Positions 25,290 to 32,508 of a stretch of DNA of 49,780 bases are shown here, one piece after another. Both the position numbers and the translations under genes were made by a program. Source of the stretch: an uncultured Rhodospirillaceae bacterium (GTDB taxonomy: Bacteria; Pseudomonadota; Alphaproteobacteria; CAAGCB01; CAG-977); NCBI GenBank assembly GCA_900550445.1, contig URSF01000015.1, positions 1-49,780 on the forward strand, in the 5' to 3' direction. The notes beneath the pieces are model-generated. The model ran no database searches and had not been told where the DNA came from. It saw only the letters and a program-made list of their open reading frames with translations. How positions within the stretch are numbered: position 1 is the stretch's first letter; each line of letters starts with the position of its first letter.

Positions 25290-26447
25290 TTGAGTTTGCC
25301 AACAAAAACCGCCTTTTTTTTCGCCGTTTGTTTTTTAACGGCAAAGGTGGCTTTTGCTCAAATCACGGTTGATTTGGACGTTTTAACCGAAGACTTCGTT
25401 CCTAAAGACGCCATTACTTCCGCGCCGGCAGAACAGAAAAAAAACGTTTTTTCTCCGACTTTAAAGGCTCCTGCGGCCGCCAAAGCAAAAAAACAGCCGG
25501 CGACGAAAAAAGCCAAACCGGCCGCAAGGCCTGTTGTCAAAAAAACAGCGTCCCCCAAAAAACCGGTCAAACCTTCGGTAAAAAAGAAAGCAACAAAACC
25601 CGTTGAGAAATATCAGATCAGGGAAACGGCCAAAAAGGACGAACACGACCGGCTGAAACCGCGTGCAAATCCGGTGCCGAAAGTTAAAATTCTGGCTTCT
25701 GACGACAGCGTCAAGCCGGCGGAAGAAACGGTCTCCGTTACGACGGAAGCGCTTCCGGAAAAACCGGCGGAACCGAAGATATCCAAACATTTTCTGGAAC
25801 AGGAACGGCTGAAACAACAGGAAACGGAACAAACGCAGCAGGCTGTCTCCGACATGGAAACGCCCGTGCAGCCGGAAAAAGAACCGCAGCCGATCAAAGA
25901 CAGTTTCCTGACTTTAACATCGGAAAACCGCCCGACACTCTTAAAACCGAAAACGCTTTTGTCCGCGGCGGAACGGGAAACGCCGGGCAAACAGACGCCA
26001 GCGCAGCCTGAGCCCGTCAAATTTTCCGTTTTTTATGTTTCGGGAAAATTGACGCCTGCTGAACGTTCCGCCATACTGGCAAAAGAAATTCCCGCGAATT
26101 CCGCGACCAAAAAAGCGCTGGATCAGAAAAAAGAACTGCTGCACATCTTTGTGTTTGAAAGCAAATCCAGCGCCTTAACCGATGAAATGCGGGCGGCTTT
26201 GGACAGCACCGCGGAAATAATGAAAAAAAACCGCGGTAAACATCTACTTTTGTACTCCTACAGTGCGGCGGATCCGGCAGAACCCGGCAAAGAAAGGCAA
26301 TATGCTCTGCGCCGCGCGCTGATGATTCGTTCATATCTGACACAAAAAGGAATTCACAGCCTGCGGATTGAAATGCGTTCGTTCGGTCAGAAAGGCGCCG
26401 GTGAAAAAATGCCCGACAGAACGGATATTTTAATCGAAGACAAATAA
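25290..26447 (+). CDS. Exported protein with C-terminal OmpA-like domain
   Basis: A signal peptide (TKTAFFFAVCFLTAKVAFA) leads into about 230 residues rich in Lys, Pro, Ala and Glu, likely an extended periplasmic spacer. The last 120 residues form an OmpA-like peptidoglycan-binding domain (LLHIFVFESKSSALTDEM, RRALMIRSYLTQKGI). The domain is diverged. The start is TTG at 25290, supported by AAGGAG eight bases upstream; no closer ATG exists. It precedes a MotA/TolQ-like and a MotB-like gene on the same strand and probably works with them. Confidence 0.8.
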   Translation: MSLPTKTAFFFAVCFLTAKVAFAQITVDLDVLTEDFVPKDAITSAPAEQKKNVFSPTLKAPAAAKAKKQPATKKAKPAARPVVKKTASPKKPVKPSVKKKATKPVEKYQIRETAKKDEHDRLKPRANPVPKVKILASDDSVKPAEETVSVTTEALPEKPAEPKISKHFLEQERLKQQETEQTQQAVSDMETPVQPEKEPQPIKDSFLTLTSENRPTLLKPKTLLSAAERETPGKQTPAQPEPVKFSVFYVSGKLTPAERSAILAKEIPANSATKKALDQKKELLHIFVFESKSSALTDEMRAALDSTAEIMKKNRGKHLLLYSYSAADPAEPGKERQYALRRALMIRSYLTQKGIHSLRIEMRSFGQKGAGEKMPDRTDILIEDK

Positions 26448-26458
26448 GGAATTAAGGC

Positions 26459-27448
26459 ATGGAACTACCAAACCGCTACATAACGCGCATGTTTTTATTT
26501 CTGCTTTTGGTCGCCGGCGCGTGTGCCGTGTTGTTTCCGGCGCTGGAAAACGCTTTTCTGACAAATCCGGCTTTAAACGGCCTGATTGTTTTGGTTTTCC
26601 TGTTCGGCGTCGGTTTAAACTTTCATTCCGTTTTTGCTTTATACCGGGAAATCAGATGGATCAAATCCCCCGTTTTATCGTTGTCAAACACAGATTTGGA
26701 AAAGCTGCGCCTGCTGTCGCCGCTGGCTTTGATTTTAAAAAACAACCAGGCTAAAGGAAACGCCGTTCTGTCGCCGACGATTGCCAGAACTATTTTGGAT
26801 TCCGTCGGCATGCGACTGGAAGAAAGCCGCGACATTTCCAAATATCTGATCGGATTGTCCACGTTTCTGGGGCTGCTGGGCACATTTTGGGGATTAATGG
26901 CGACAGTCGGCGCCGTTGCCGACGTTATCCGGTCGCTGAACGTTTCCGGCGAAGAAGCTACGCAAGCTTTTAATACGATTAAAAACAGCTTGGAACTGCC
27001 TTTATCCGGCATGGGGACGGCATTTTCGTCTTCGCTGCTGGGGTTATCAGGCGCTTTAATCGTCGGTTTTCTGGATTTACAGGCCGGCAGAGCGCAAAAC
27101 AACTTTTATAACGGACTGGACGAACATCTGGCTTCTTTAACGCGTTATTCTTCCGCCGTCGGCAGCCAGTCCGATGAGTCCGTAACCTCGAACGGCGCTT
27201 ATGCCAACGCTTTGCTGGAACAGGTTGTCGAAAGCCTGGCCGATATCCGCAGCCAGCTGCAAAAAACGGAAACAAAAGCGCAGGAACGGATTCAGACGGA
27301 TATGGACATGCTGCGATTTATCAGCAGGATTGACCACAACGTCAACCAGATCGACAAACGTTCCGAAGCCCGGCAGGAAACTCTGCTGCGCGAAGTGCGG
27401 GATTCTTTCAAGCTGCTGGTCCGCACGATTTCAGGGCAGGATAAATAG
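26459..27448 (+). CDS. MotA/TolQ/ExbB-family proton channel-like protein
   Basis: Inner-membrane protein with four hydrophobic segments: MFLFLLLVAGACAVLF, LIVLVFLFGVGLNFHSVFAL, YLIGLSTFLGLLGTFWGLMA and FSSSLLGLSGALIVGFLDL. The third and fourth carry the family pattern LGLLGTFWGLMAT and GTAFSSSLLGLSGAL. The 329-residue protein ends in a cytoplasmic helical region (about 245-329). It is 11 bp after the OmpA-like gene and 5 bp before a MotB-like gene. TolQ and TolR are encoded elsewhere in the window, so this is a separate energised unit. No flagellar genes are nearby. Confidence 0.85.
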   Translation: MELPNRYITRMFLFLLLVAGACAVLFPALENAFLTNPALNGLIVLVFLFGVGLNFHSVFALYREIRWIKSPVLSLSNTDLEKLRLLSPLALILKNNQAKGNAVLSPTIARTILDSVGMRLEESRDISKYLIGLSTFLGLLGTFWGLMATVGAVADVIRSLNVSGEEATQAFNTIKNSLELPLSGMGTAFSSSLLGLSGALIVGFLDLQAGRAQNNFYNGLDEHLASLTRYSSAVGSQSDESVTSNGAYANALLEQVVESLADIRSQLQKTETKAQERIQTDMDMLRFISRIDHNVNQIDKRSEARQETLLREVRDSFKLLVRTISGQDK

Positions 27449-27453
27449 CCGTC

Positions 27454-28494
27454 ATGCGCCGTTTCCGAAATCCCAGCGGATATAATTTCTGGCCCAGTTT
27501 TGTTGACGCTTTGTCAACATTGCTGATTGTTGTTTTGTTTTTTTTGCTGCTGTTTGTTCTGGCTCATTTTTTCATGGGCAGAAATCTGGATACCAAAAAC
27601 ACGGAAATCAGCCTGTTAAATTCGCAGCTGCAAAATTTGGCTTCCGAGTTGTCGGCGGAACGCAAAACCAGCCGGGATTTAACGCTGGAAACGCAAAAAC
27701 TGTCGGCGGAACTGGACGGCATCAAAGACGAACAAACCAAAGCTTTGGCGCAAATCGCCCTTTTGGAACAGGACGTCAAAGCGTTGACTTTACGCAGACA
27801 GGAACTGGAAAAAGAAACGGCCGCCAAAAGCAAAGAACTGAAAACCGAACGCAAAATATCACAGGAAGCCAAAGCGCATCTGGCGCTTTTAAACGCACAG
27901 ACGGAAAAAATGACCAAAGAGCTGTCGCGGCTGGGAAATTTGCTGGATCAGGCGGATAAAAAGGACAAAGAGCAAAAAGCGCAGATCGCGGATCTGGGGA
28001 AAAAACTGAACCGCGCTTTGGCGGCCAAAGCGTCCGAACTGGCGTCTTACCGTTCGGAATTTTTCGGGACATTGCGTAAAGTTTTACAGGACCGGGACGA
28101 TTTCCGAATCGAAGGGGACAGATTCGTTTTTCAGTCGGAATTGTTTTTCAAAAGCGGTTCCGCGTTTTTGGAAGACAAAGGAAAAAAGCAGCTGAACGTT
28201 TTGGCAAAAACAATCAAAGAACTGCAACGTAAAATTCCCGCGAAAATTTCATGGGTTTTGCGCGTTGACGGCCACACGGATAACATACCGATTCACAACG
28301 AACTGTATTCGTCAAATTGGCAGCTGTCGGCGAATCGGGCGATTGCCGTCGTTCAATATCTGATTGACCAAGGCGTTCCCGCGCGTTATCTGGTCGCGGC
28401 CGGTTTCGGCGAACATCAGCCGATCGACCGCAGAAACACCGAAGCCGCGCGTCGTAAAAATCGCAGGATTGAATTCAAACTGACGGAAAGGTAA
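27454..28494 (+). CDS. MotB-like protein with OmpA domain
   Basis: A single membrane segment near the N-terminus carries the proton-pathway aspartate D18 in PSFVDALSTLLIVV, matching MotB/TolR architecture. A coiled coil of about 150 residues follows, then an OmpA peptidoglycan-binding domain (VDGHTDNIPIHNELYSSNWQLSANRA; NRRIEFKLTER end). The 346 residues and the partner gene upstream indicate an ion-driven stator-like pair that pulls on the cell wall. In other alphaproteobacteria I recall the same suhB-OmpA-MotA-MotB-rpmE order, function unsettled. Confidence 0.88.
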   Translation: MRRFRNPSGYNFWPSFVDALSTLLIVVLFFLLLFVLAHFFMGRNLDTKNTEISLLNSQLQNLASELSAERKTSRDLTLETQKLSAELDGIKDEQTKALAQIALLEQDVKALTLRRQELEKETAAKSKELKTERKISQEAKAHLALLNAQTEKMTKELSRLGNLLDQADKKDKEQKAQIADLGKKLNRALAAKASELASYRSEFFGTLRKVLQDRDDFRIEGDRFVFQSELFFKSGSAFLEDKGKKQLNVLAKTIKELQRKIPAKISWVLRVDGHTDNIPIHNELYSSNWQLSANRAIAVVQYLIDQGVPARYLVAAGFGEHQPIDRRNTEAARRKNRRIEFKLTER

Positions 28495-28522
28495 CTTTTT
28501 GCCTTTTTTGCAGTAAATACAC

Positions 28523-28551
28523 TTGAAAAGCCGAAACTTTTAGAGTATAGA
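28523..28551 (+). promoter_or_regulatory. sigma70-like promoter for rpmE
   Basis: TTGAAA and TATAGA are spaced by exactly 17 bp, about 35 bp before the rpmE ATG, in the 90-bp gap after the MotB-like gene. Confidence 0.7.
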
Positions 28552-28584
28552 GAGAAAACTTATTGATTGTCTGGAGCTGAAGTT

Positions 28585-28809
28585 ATGAAAAAAGATATTC
28601 ATCCGAATTACCATGAAATCACCGTGGTTATGACAGACGGAACAGAATTTAAGACCCGTTCGACAATGGGCAAAGAAGGCGATACGATTCGTTTGGATAT
28701 TGACCCGCTGGCTCACCCGGCATGGACGGGTGTTTACCGTTTGGTTGACAGCGGCGGTCAGCTGGCGAAATTCAACAAACGTTTTGCGGCTTTCACGGGC
28801 AAAAAGTAA
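28585..28809 (+). CDS. rpmE: 50S ribosomal protein L31
   Basis: The 74 residues start MKKDIHPNYHEITVVMTDG, the L31 signature, and end KFNKRFAAFTGKK. No zinc-binding CxxC is present, so this is the cysteine-free form. GGAG eight bases before the ATG at 28585 supports the start; an upstream GTG six codons earlier is less likely. A terminator follows. Confidence 0.95.
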   Translation: MKKDIHPNYHEITVVMTDGTEFKTRSTMGKEGDTIRLDIDPLAHPAWTGVYRLVDSGGQLAKFNKRFAAFTGKK

Positions 28810-28829
28810 ACCTTTTGCAAAAAGTTTCA

Positions 28830-28863
28830 AAAACGGCTTTTGTTTATCAAAAGCCGTTTTTTT
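28830..28863 (+). terminator. Hairpin terminator after rpmE
   Basis: Arms AAACGGCTTTTG and CAAAAGCCGTTT form a 12-bp stem with a TTTAT loop, followed by seven T. Confidence 0.9.
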
Positions 28864-28956
28864 ATGAAAAGTCTTTTATTCCGGCCGGTTAAAAACAAAT
28901 CATATTTTTTACTGTTTTTTTATAAAACCTCTATTAATATAGAAAAAAAGAATTTT

Positions 28957-30933
28957 ATGGAAGAATCCGTGTCCAGCATCATACATTACGAAGTTTATGT
29001 TTATCAAAGCGGCGCCTGGGACCTGTTGGGCCGATATCCGTCGGAACAACGGGCGAAGGCGATTGAATACGCCAGAAGTATTGAAAATTCGGAACGTAAA
29101 CCAACAAAAGTCGTCCGCGAAACATACGACCTGGACACGCAGACTTTTCTGGAAGCTTTGGTATATCTCAGCGAAATACCCAAACCTCAGCCCAGAAAAT
29201 CTTCCCCTTACGAAAACAGCGTCATTCCGACGACGATCAAACGGGATAATCAGAAAAAATCCAACCTGACCGAAGGCGTGGTCATGATTTTCATGTCCAT
29301 CGTTTTTTCCATGATGACGGCGGGCGTGGTTACGGCGGTTATTCTGCGTGTCATGTCATCGGTCGGTTTTACCGCGCAGGACATTTCCGGACAATTCGTT
29401 TTGGGAATGTTTACGTTCTTTTTCCTGGCGATTTCCATTCCGACGGCCATCAAATGGGTCAACTGGGACAATCTGCTGGGAGAAAACGAAGAAGACACGC
29501 AAAACACGGCGCCTTTATATCCTTCGACCCAGAACGATTTCCAGTATTCCAAACGCGAACTGTACGAAATAGGAGACACGGAGAAATACAAACCGGATTC
29601 GTTTATTTCCGGAATTATGCGCAAACTGTTTGACGCTTTTGACGTTCTGCTGGGACGGAAAACTTTGCGCCAGCGTCTGGAAGAAGCGAAAGCCGCCGCC
29701 GAAGAAGCTGAAAAAAAACAGGAAGAAGAAGAAAAAGCCGCCGAAGAAGAACGCAAAAAACAACAGGAAGAACAAGCCGCCGCCGAACAGCAGCAGGAAG
29801 AACAAAGCGGCGAAGAAAATCCTCTGCCGGCGGATCAGCAAGAACTTTCCGTACAATCCGAAGACGATCAAGCCGAAATTCATGCGATTTCCGAATCGCC
29901 CGGCCCCAGTCATACGGTAATTCCGCCGGAACTGGAAAAAGATTATTTAAAAATGACAACCTTCCTGTCCATTATTTTACGTGTGCTGCAGGAAAAGAAT
30001 ACTTTATTAAACACGTATGCTCGATTCGGCATTGAACTGTTTCTGGCCGGCGCCTGCGAACAACTGTGCCGGCTGAAATCCCTGTCTAAACAGCAAAACA
30101 GAGTTATGCTGTCCGCTTTGCTGGAACTGCTTGGCCGGGCACCGACTCTGGCGCAACTGTTTTACGATAAGATTGAAGAATACATGCTGGAACTGAAATA
30201 CCTGCCCGTTATCGAAAACGGCGCCAAAAGCATGGACATTTACTTAAATAACAAATCGTCTCCCGAATTAATCAGCCTGATTCAGATCACGATGTCCAAC
30301 TGGTTAAATCCGGGGAAAAAAGAAATGACCGCATCGGGTATTCATACGATTATGTTTACGGACATTGTGTCTTCAACTCACATGACGCAGAGGCTGGGCG
30401 ACCGGTTGGCTCAACAGCTGATACACCGACATAACACAATCGTCCGCCAGGCGTTAAACACTTGCGGCGGCGAAGAAATCAAGCAGACCGGCGATGGCAT
30501 CATGGCGTCATTCATGTGGGCGTCAAACGCGATCGACGCAGCCGTTGCCATTCAAAAGGCCGTCGGCGCTTATAACCGGGAATCCCCGACCGTTCCTTTA
30601 GAGGTACGAATCGGTTTAAACGCAGGGGAACCCATTGTGGAAAACAACGACCTGTTCGGCCTGACCGTTCAGATTGCTTCGCGCGTCTGCGGAGAAGCCG
30701 GCAAAAACCAGATTTACGTTTCTTCGGTCGTCAAAGAACTGGCCGCCGGCAAAAATTATACTTTCACCCCGCTGGGGGAATTTAATCTGAAAGGAATCGA
30801 CGCCCCCCAAACGCTTTACGAAGTCATCTGGAACGAAGAAAAACCGAAAAAAACGGCAGCTGAAAAAGAACCGGCAAAACCCGCGGATCCCCCGAAAGAA
30901 ATAAGTTTTTCGGAAACTCTGCCCGAATTATAG
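28957..30933 (+). CDS. Membrane class III adenylate cyclase
   Basis: Makes cyclic AMP from ATP (prediction). I chose the ATG at 28957, because the longer frame would begin inside the rpmE terminator. Order: an N-terminal soluble part, two membrane segments (about residues 106-130 and 147-167, a hairpin), a Glu/Ala/Gln-rich coiled coil (about 250-290), a helical domain, and a C-terminal cyclase domain (about 460-630). The metal Asp residues are D469 (FTDIVSST) and D513 (KQTGDG). The lysine in EEIKQTGDG and the Asp before LFGLTV favour ATP as substrate. The usual transition-state Asn is Gln (Q572, TVQIASR). A proline-rich tail follows. Confidence 0.88.
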   Translation: MEESVSSIIHYEVYVYQSGAWDLLGRYPSEQRAKAIEYARSIENSERKPTKVVRETYDLDTQTFLEALVYLSEIPKPQPRKSSPYENSVIPTTIKRDNQKKSNLTEGVVMIFMSIVFSMMTAGVVTAVILRVMSSVGFTAQDISGQFVLGMFTFFFLAISIPTAIKWVNWDNLLGENEEDTQNTAPLYPSTQNDFQYSKRELYEIGDTEKYKPDSFISGIMRKLFDAFDVLLGRKTLRQRLEEAKAAAEEAEKKQEEEEKAAEEERKKQQEEQAAAEQQQEEQSGEENPLPADQQELSVQSEDDQAEIHAISESPGPSHTVIPPELEKDYLKMTTFLSIILRVLQEKNTLLNTYARFGIELFLAGACEQLCRLKSLSKQQNRVMLSALLELLGRAPTLAQLFYDKIEEYMLELKYLPVIENGAKSMDIYLNNKSSPELISLIQITMSNWLNPGKKEMTASGIHTIMFTDIVSSTHMTQRLGDRLAQQLIHRHNTIVRQALNTCGGEEIKQTGDGIMASFMWASNAIDAAVAIQKAVGAYNRESPTVPLEVRIGLNAGEPIVENNDLFGLTVQIASRVCGEAGKNQIYVSSVVKELAAGKNYTFTPLGEFNLKGIDAPQTLYEVIWNEEKPKKTAAEKEPAKPADPPKEISFSETLPEL

Positions 30934-30940
30934 CCTTTTT

Positions 30941-30969
30941 TTGATTTTCCCCCGAAAATATGATAGACT
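30941..30969 (+). promoter_or_regulatory. Possible promoter for the PPC-like gene
   Basis: TTGATT and TAGACT are spaced by 17 bp, with TG one base before the -10. It lies about 50 bp before the ATG at 31020, just after the adenylate cyclase stop. Confidence 0.5.
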
Positions 30970-31019
30970 GAGTAAAAACAGGAAGAATTCCTGAAACATA
31001 CTGATAAAAGAGGGGAACG

Positions 31020-31817
31020 ATGGCCACGACAGTTCTGAATGCAACGGCGACATCGACAAATGTCAAATCCTGGGAAAAAACGACAACGGACACGTATGCC
31101 GACACGATTCGTACGGCGCGTGATATGGGACAGGCACGTTTAAACTATTCGCGTTTAAACATGATAACGACGCTTTCCGAAAACGAATTGGAAGATTGGT
31201 TTTCTTTTACGGTGACTTCGCGCGGAAAGCTGCGTTTAACGGCCGTAAATCTGTCCGCCGCGAATGAGGAAAAGGGAAAAGATGAAACGACCGCAACCGA
31301 CGAATTGGACGCGGCGGCCAATGATTTTGAAAAAGCCATCGAACAGTTTAAAGGGCAAGGATTAAAGGTTGAAGTTTATCAGTATGTCAACAACCGGCAA
31401 ACGCTGATCGCGACGAACGAAGAAGGAAAAGGAAAGCAGACCGAAGCGTTTGAACAGCTGATGCGCGGGGAATATCAGGTCAAAAAAGGCGGCGGAACAT
31501 TTTACGTTCACGTAACGACGAAGGACGGCAAACCTGTATCGGAAGATACTTTGTATGCTTTACAGGTACAGTTGGGCGATAAATACGAACATGATTACGT
31601 CACACAGGAACAATCCATTGATCATACGCAAATGACCGAAGGGGATATCGCATTGGCGCAGGCGGAAGCCGCCGCAGGATCGGTGATGGCCAGCGGGAAC
31701 GTTTTGGCGGCACAGGGCGCTTGCGATATTTTGTCTGCCGGATATACGAATTTGGCAACGTTAAGGGCCAGCAAAGACGATAGCGCCGCTTCAAGGATTT
31801 TAAGTTTACTGGCTTGA
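31020..31817 (+). CDS. Protein with PPC-like beta-sandwich domain
   Basis: 265 residues, family not recognised with confidence. The central part reads like a bacterial pre-peptidase C-terminal (PPC) domain: ENELEDWFSFTVTSRGKLRL, then LKVEVYQYVNNRQTLIATN, then GEYQVKKGGGTFYVHVTT, the usual order of PPC strands. A charged insert lies between the first two. The N-terminus has no signal peptide and is Thr-rich. The C-terminal 60 residues are Ala-rich and helical, ending in LASRILSLLA-like hydrophobic residues. GAGGGG before ATG gives the start. A terminator follows, so it is a single-gene unit. How it is exported, if at all, is unclear. Confidence 0.6.
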   Translation: MATTVLNATATSTNVKSWEKTTTDTYADTIRTARDMGQARLNYSRLNMITTLSENELEDWFSFTVTSRGKLRLTAVNLSAANEEKGKDETTATDELDAAANDFEKAIEQFKGQGLKVEVYQYVNNRQTLIATNEEGKGKQTEAFEQLMRGEYQVKKGGGTFYVHVTTKDGKPVSEDTLYALQVQLGDKYEHDYVTQEQSIDHTQMTEGDIALAQAEAAAGSVMASGNVLAAQGACDILSAGYTNLATLRASKDDSAASRILSLLA

Positions 31818-31827
31818 TAAACAACGG

Positions 31828-31856
31828 AAAGCCCTCTGGAAACAGAGGGCTTTCTT
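31828..31856. terminator. Hairpin terminator between convergent genes
   Basis: Arms AAAGCCCTCTG and CAGAGGGCTTT pair perfectly around GAAA, with T-rich sequence after it on the plus strand. It ends the PPC-like gene and may also serve the convergent regulator gene. Confidence 0.88.
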
Positions 31857-31859
31857 TTA

Positions 31860-32087
31860 TTATTCAAATTCGATTTTGACACGTTTACCGTAAAAACGAG
31901 CCAGACAGAACAATTCTCCGAAACCGCTGATGTTTCCCGTTTCCATATTCATCAGCGTCTTGACGGGAAAGCCCATGGCTTCGGATAATTCATACACCGT
32001 TTTATATCCGTTTTTGATCCGTTCTTCACGCAGCGTTTCCGCCAAACGGTATTTGAATTCTTCCGGAGAATGAATTTTTAATGGCAT
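31860..32087 (-). CDS. Small XRE-type helix-turn-helix regulator
   Basis: 75 residues with a lambda-repressor-like HTH: AETLREERIKNGYKTVYELSEAMGFPVKTLMNMETGNISGF, where helices 2 and 3 fit Cro/CI-type DNA binding (YKTVYELSEAMGFPVKTL). AAGGAG precedes the ATG. A long palindrome lies about 40 bp upstream and is an obvious candidate operator, though that is inference. No partner toxin is visible, so an antitoxin role is not supported. Confidence 0.75.
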   Translation of the reverse strand: MPLKIHSPEEFKYRLAETLREERIKNGYKTVYELSEAMGFPVKTLMNMETGNISGFGELFCLARFYGKRVKIEFE

Positions 32088-32125
32088 TTTTGTAACTCCT
32101 TTTAGTTTGTTAAATAAAAAACAAA

Positions 32126-32155
32126 CTCACCTTAAGGATTAGTCCTTAAGGTGAG
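32126..32155. repeat. Perfect 13-bp inverted repeat upstream of the HTH gene
   Basis: CTCACCTTAAGGA and TCCTTAAGGTGAG pair perfectly around TTAG. It lies 39 to 68 bp before the regulator's start. It is not followed by a T-run on the minus strand. It may be an operator, or the end of the structured region that follows. Confidence 0.7.
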
Positions 32156-32160
32156 GGAGT

Positions 32161-32266
32161 TCACAACTGCAATATGGACAGTCCGGGTTATTCGACATAA
32201 ATATGCTTATATCCCCGGCTCCCTCGTAAAAAGGGCGGGATTATTTTCCATATTGAGGAGCTGTGA
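32161..32266. other. Structured intergenic segment, candidate RNA
   Basis: The ends pair imperfectly over about 18 positions (TCACA..TGCAATATGGA with TCCATATTG..AGCTGTGA). Inside are two smaller helices: CCGGG with CCCGG, and CCCT with AAGGG. Together they would make a three-way junction of about 106 nt on either strand. No known RNA family is recognised. It lies in the 418-bp gene-free stretch between the HTH gene and the GNPGG gene. Confidence 0.4.
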
Positions 32267-32268
32267 CA

Positions 32269-32297
32269 CTCCGCAGCCGGCCTACCGGCTGCGGGAG
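32269..32297. repeat. G/C-rich hairpin at the edge of the mosaic repeat
   Basis: CTCCGCAGCCGG and CCGGCTGCGGGAG pair with one bulged base around CCTA. It lies directly between the structured segment and the mosaic repeat. No T-run follows on either strand. Confidence 0.6.
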
Positions 32298-32304
32298 CAA
32301 TGAT

Positions 32305-32508
32305 AGAATAAGTTTGCTGACGGGTAAAGACTATTTATGCCACTTATACCACCGGCACGACCTAATTCCCCGCCGGGCTGCTAGCCGCAGGGGCGTCAGT
32401 TTTTTACTTTCTTATTGCCAGCACGACCTAATGTTTCCCCTGCACGGGTAGTGCCCGCCGGGAGGGCGTTATGCCCGTGGCGCCGCCACCCCCGCACGGG
32501 TAGTACTA
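32305..32508 (-). repeat. Dispersed mosaic repeat, copy 1
   Basis: About 200 bp sharing several blocks with 49546-49780 in inverted orientation. The 55 bp at 32305-32359 are identical to the reverse complement of 49726-49780. The block 32430-32470 matches with one mismatch, and GGGCGTCAGTTTTTT and the GTTATGCCCGTGG..GCCGCCACCCC block also recur, but in a different order. Internal units with GTCGTGC(T/C)GG recur within the copy. In its own orientation it begins directly at the stop codon of the minus-strand gene at 32506-33525. Confidence 0.85.

Noticed and set aside
28840..28956. Longer start of the adenylate cyclase
   Set aside because: The extra codons begin inside the rpmE terminator hairpin; the ATG at 28957 gives a protein that starts sensibly.
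29250..29959. Long open frames opposite the adenylate cyclase coiled coil
   Set aside because: They come from Glu/Lys-rich codons read backwards (Phe/Leu runs) and have no start signals.
31860..32087. Antitoxin of a toxin-antitoxin pair
   Set aside because: No small partner gene is adjacent on the same strand; the neighbours are a repeat region and a convergent gene with a terminator.
32263..32451. 62-codon plus-strand frame in the first repeat
   Set aside because: It lies wholly in the hairpin and repeat, with no ribosome-binding site and no conserved counterpart in copy 2.
32126..32508. CRISPR-like array
   Set aside because: Repeated units differ in length and spacing, no constant repeat-spacer rhythm is present, and no cas genes are in the window.
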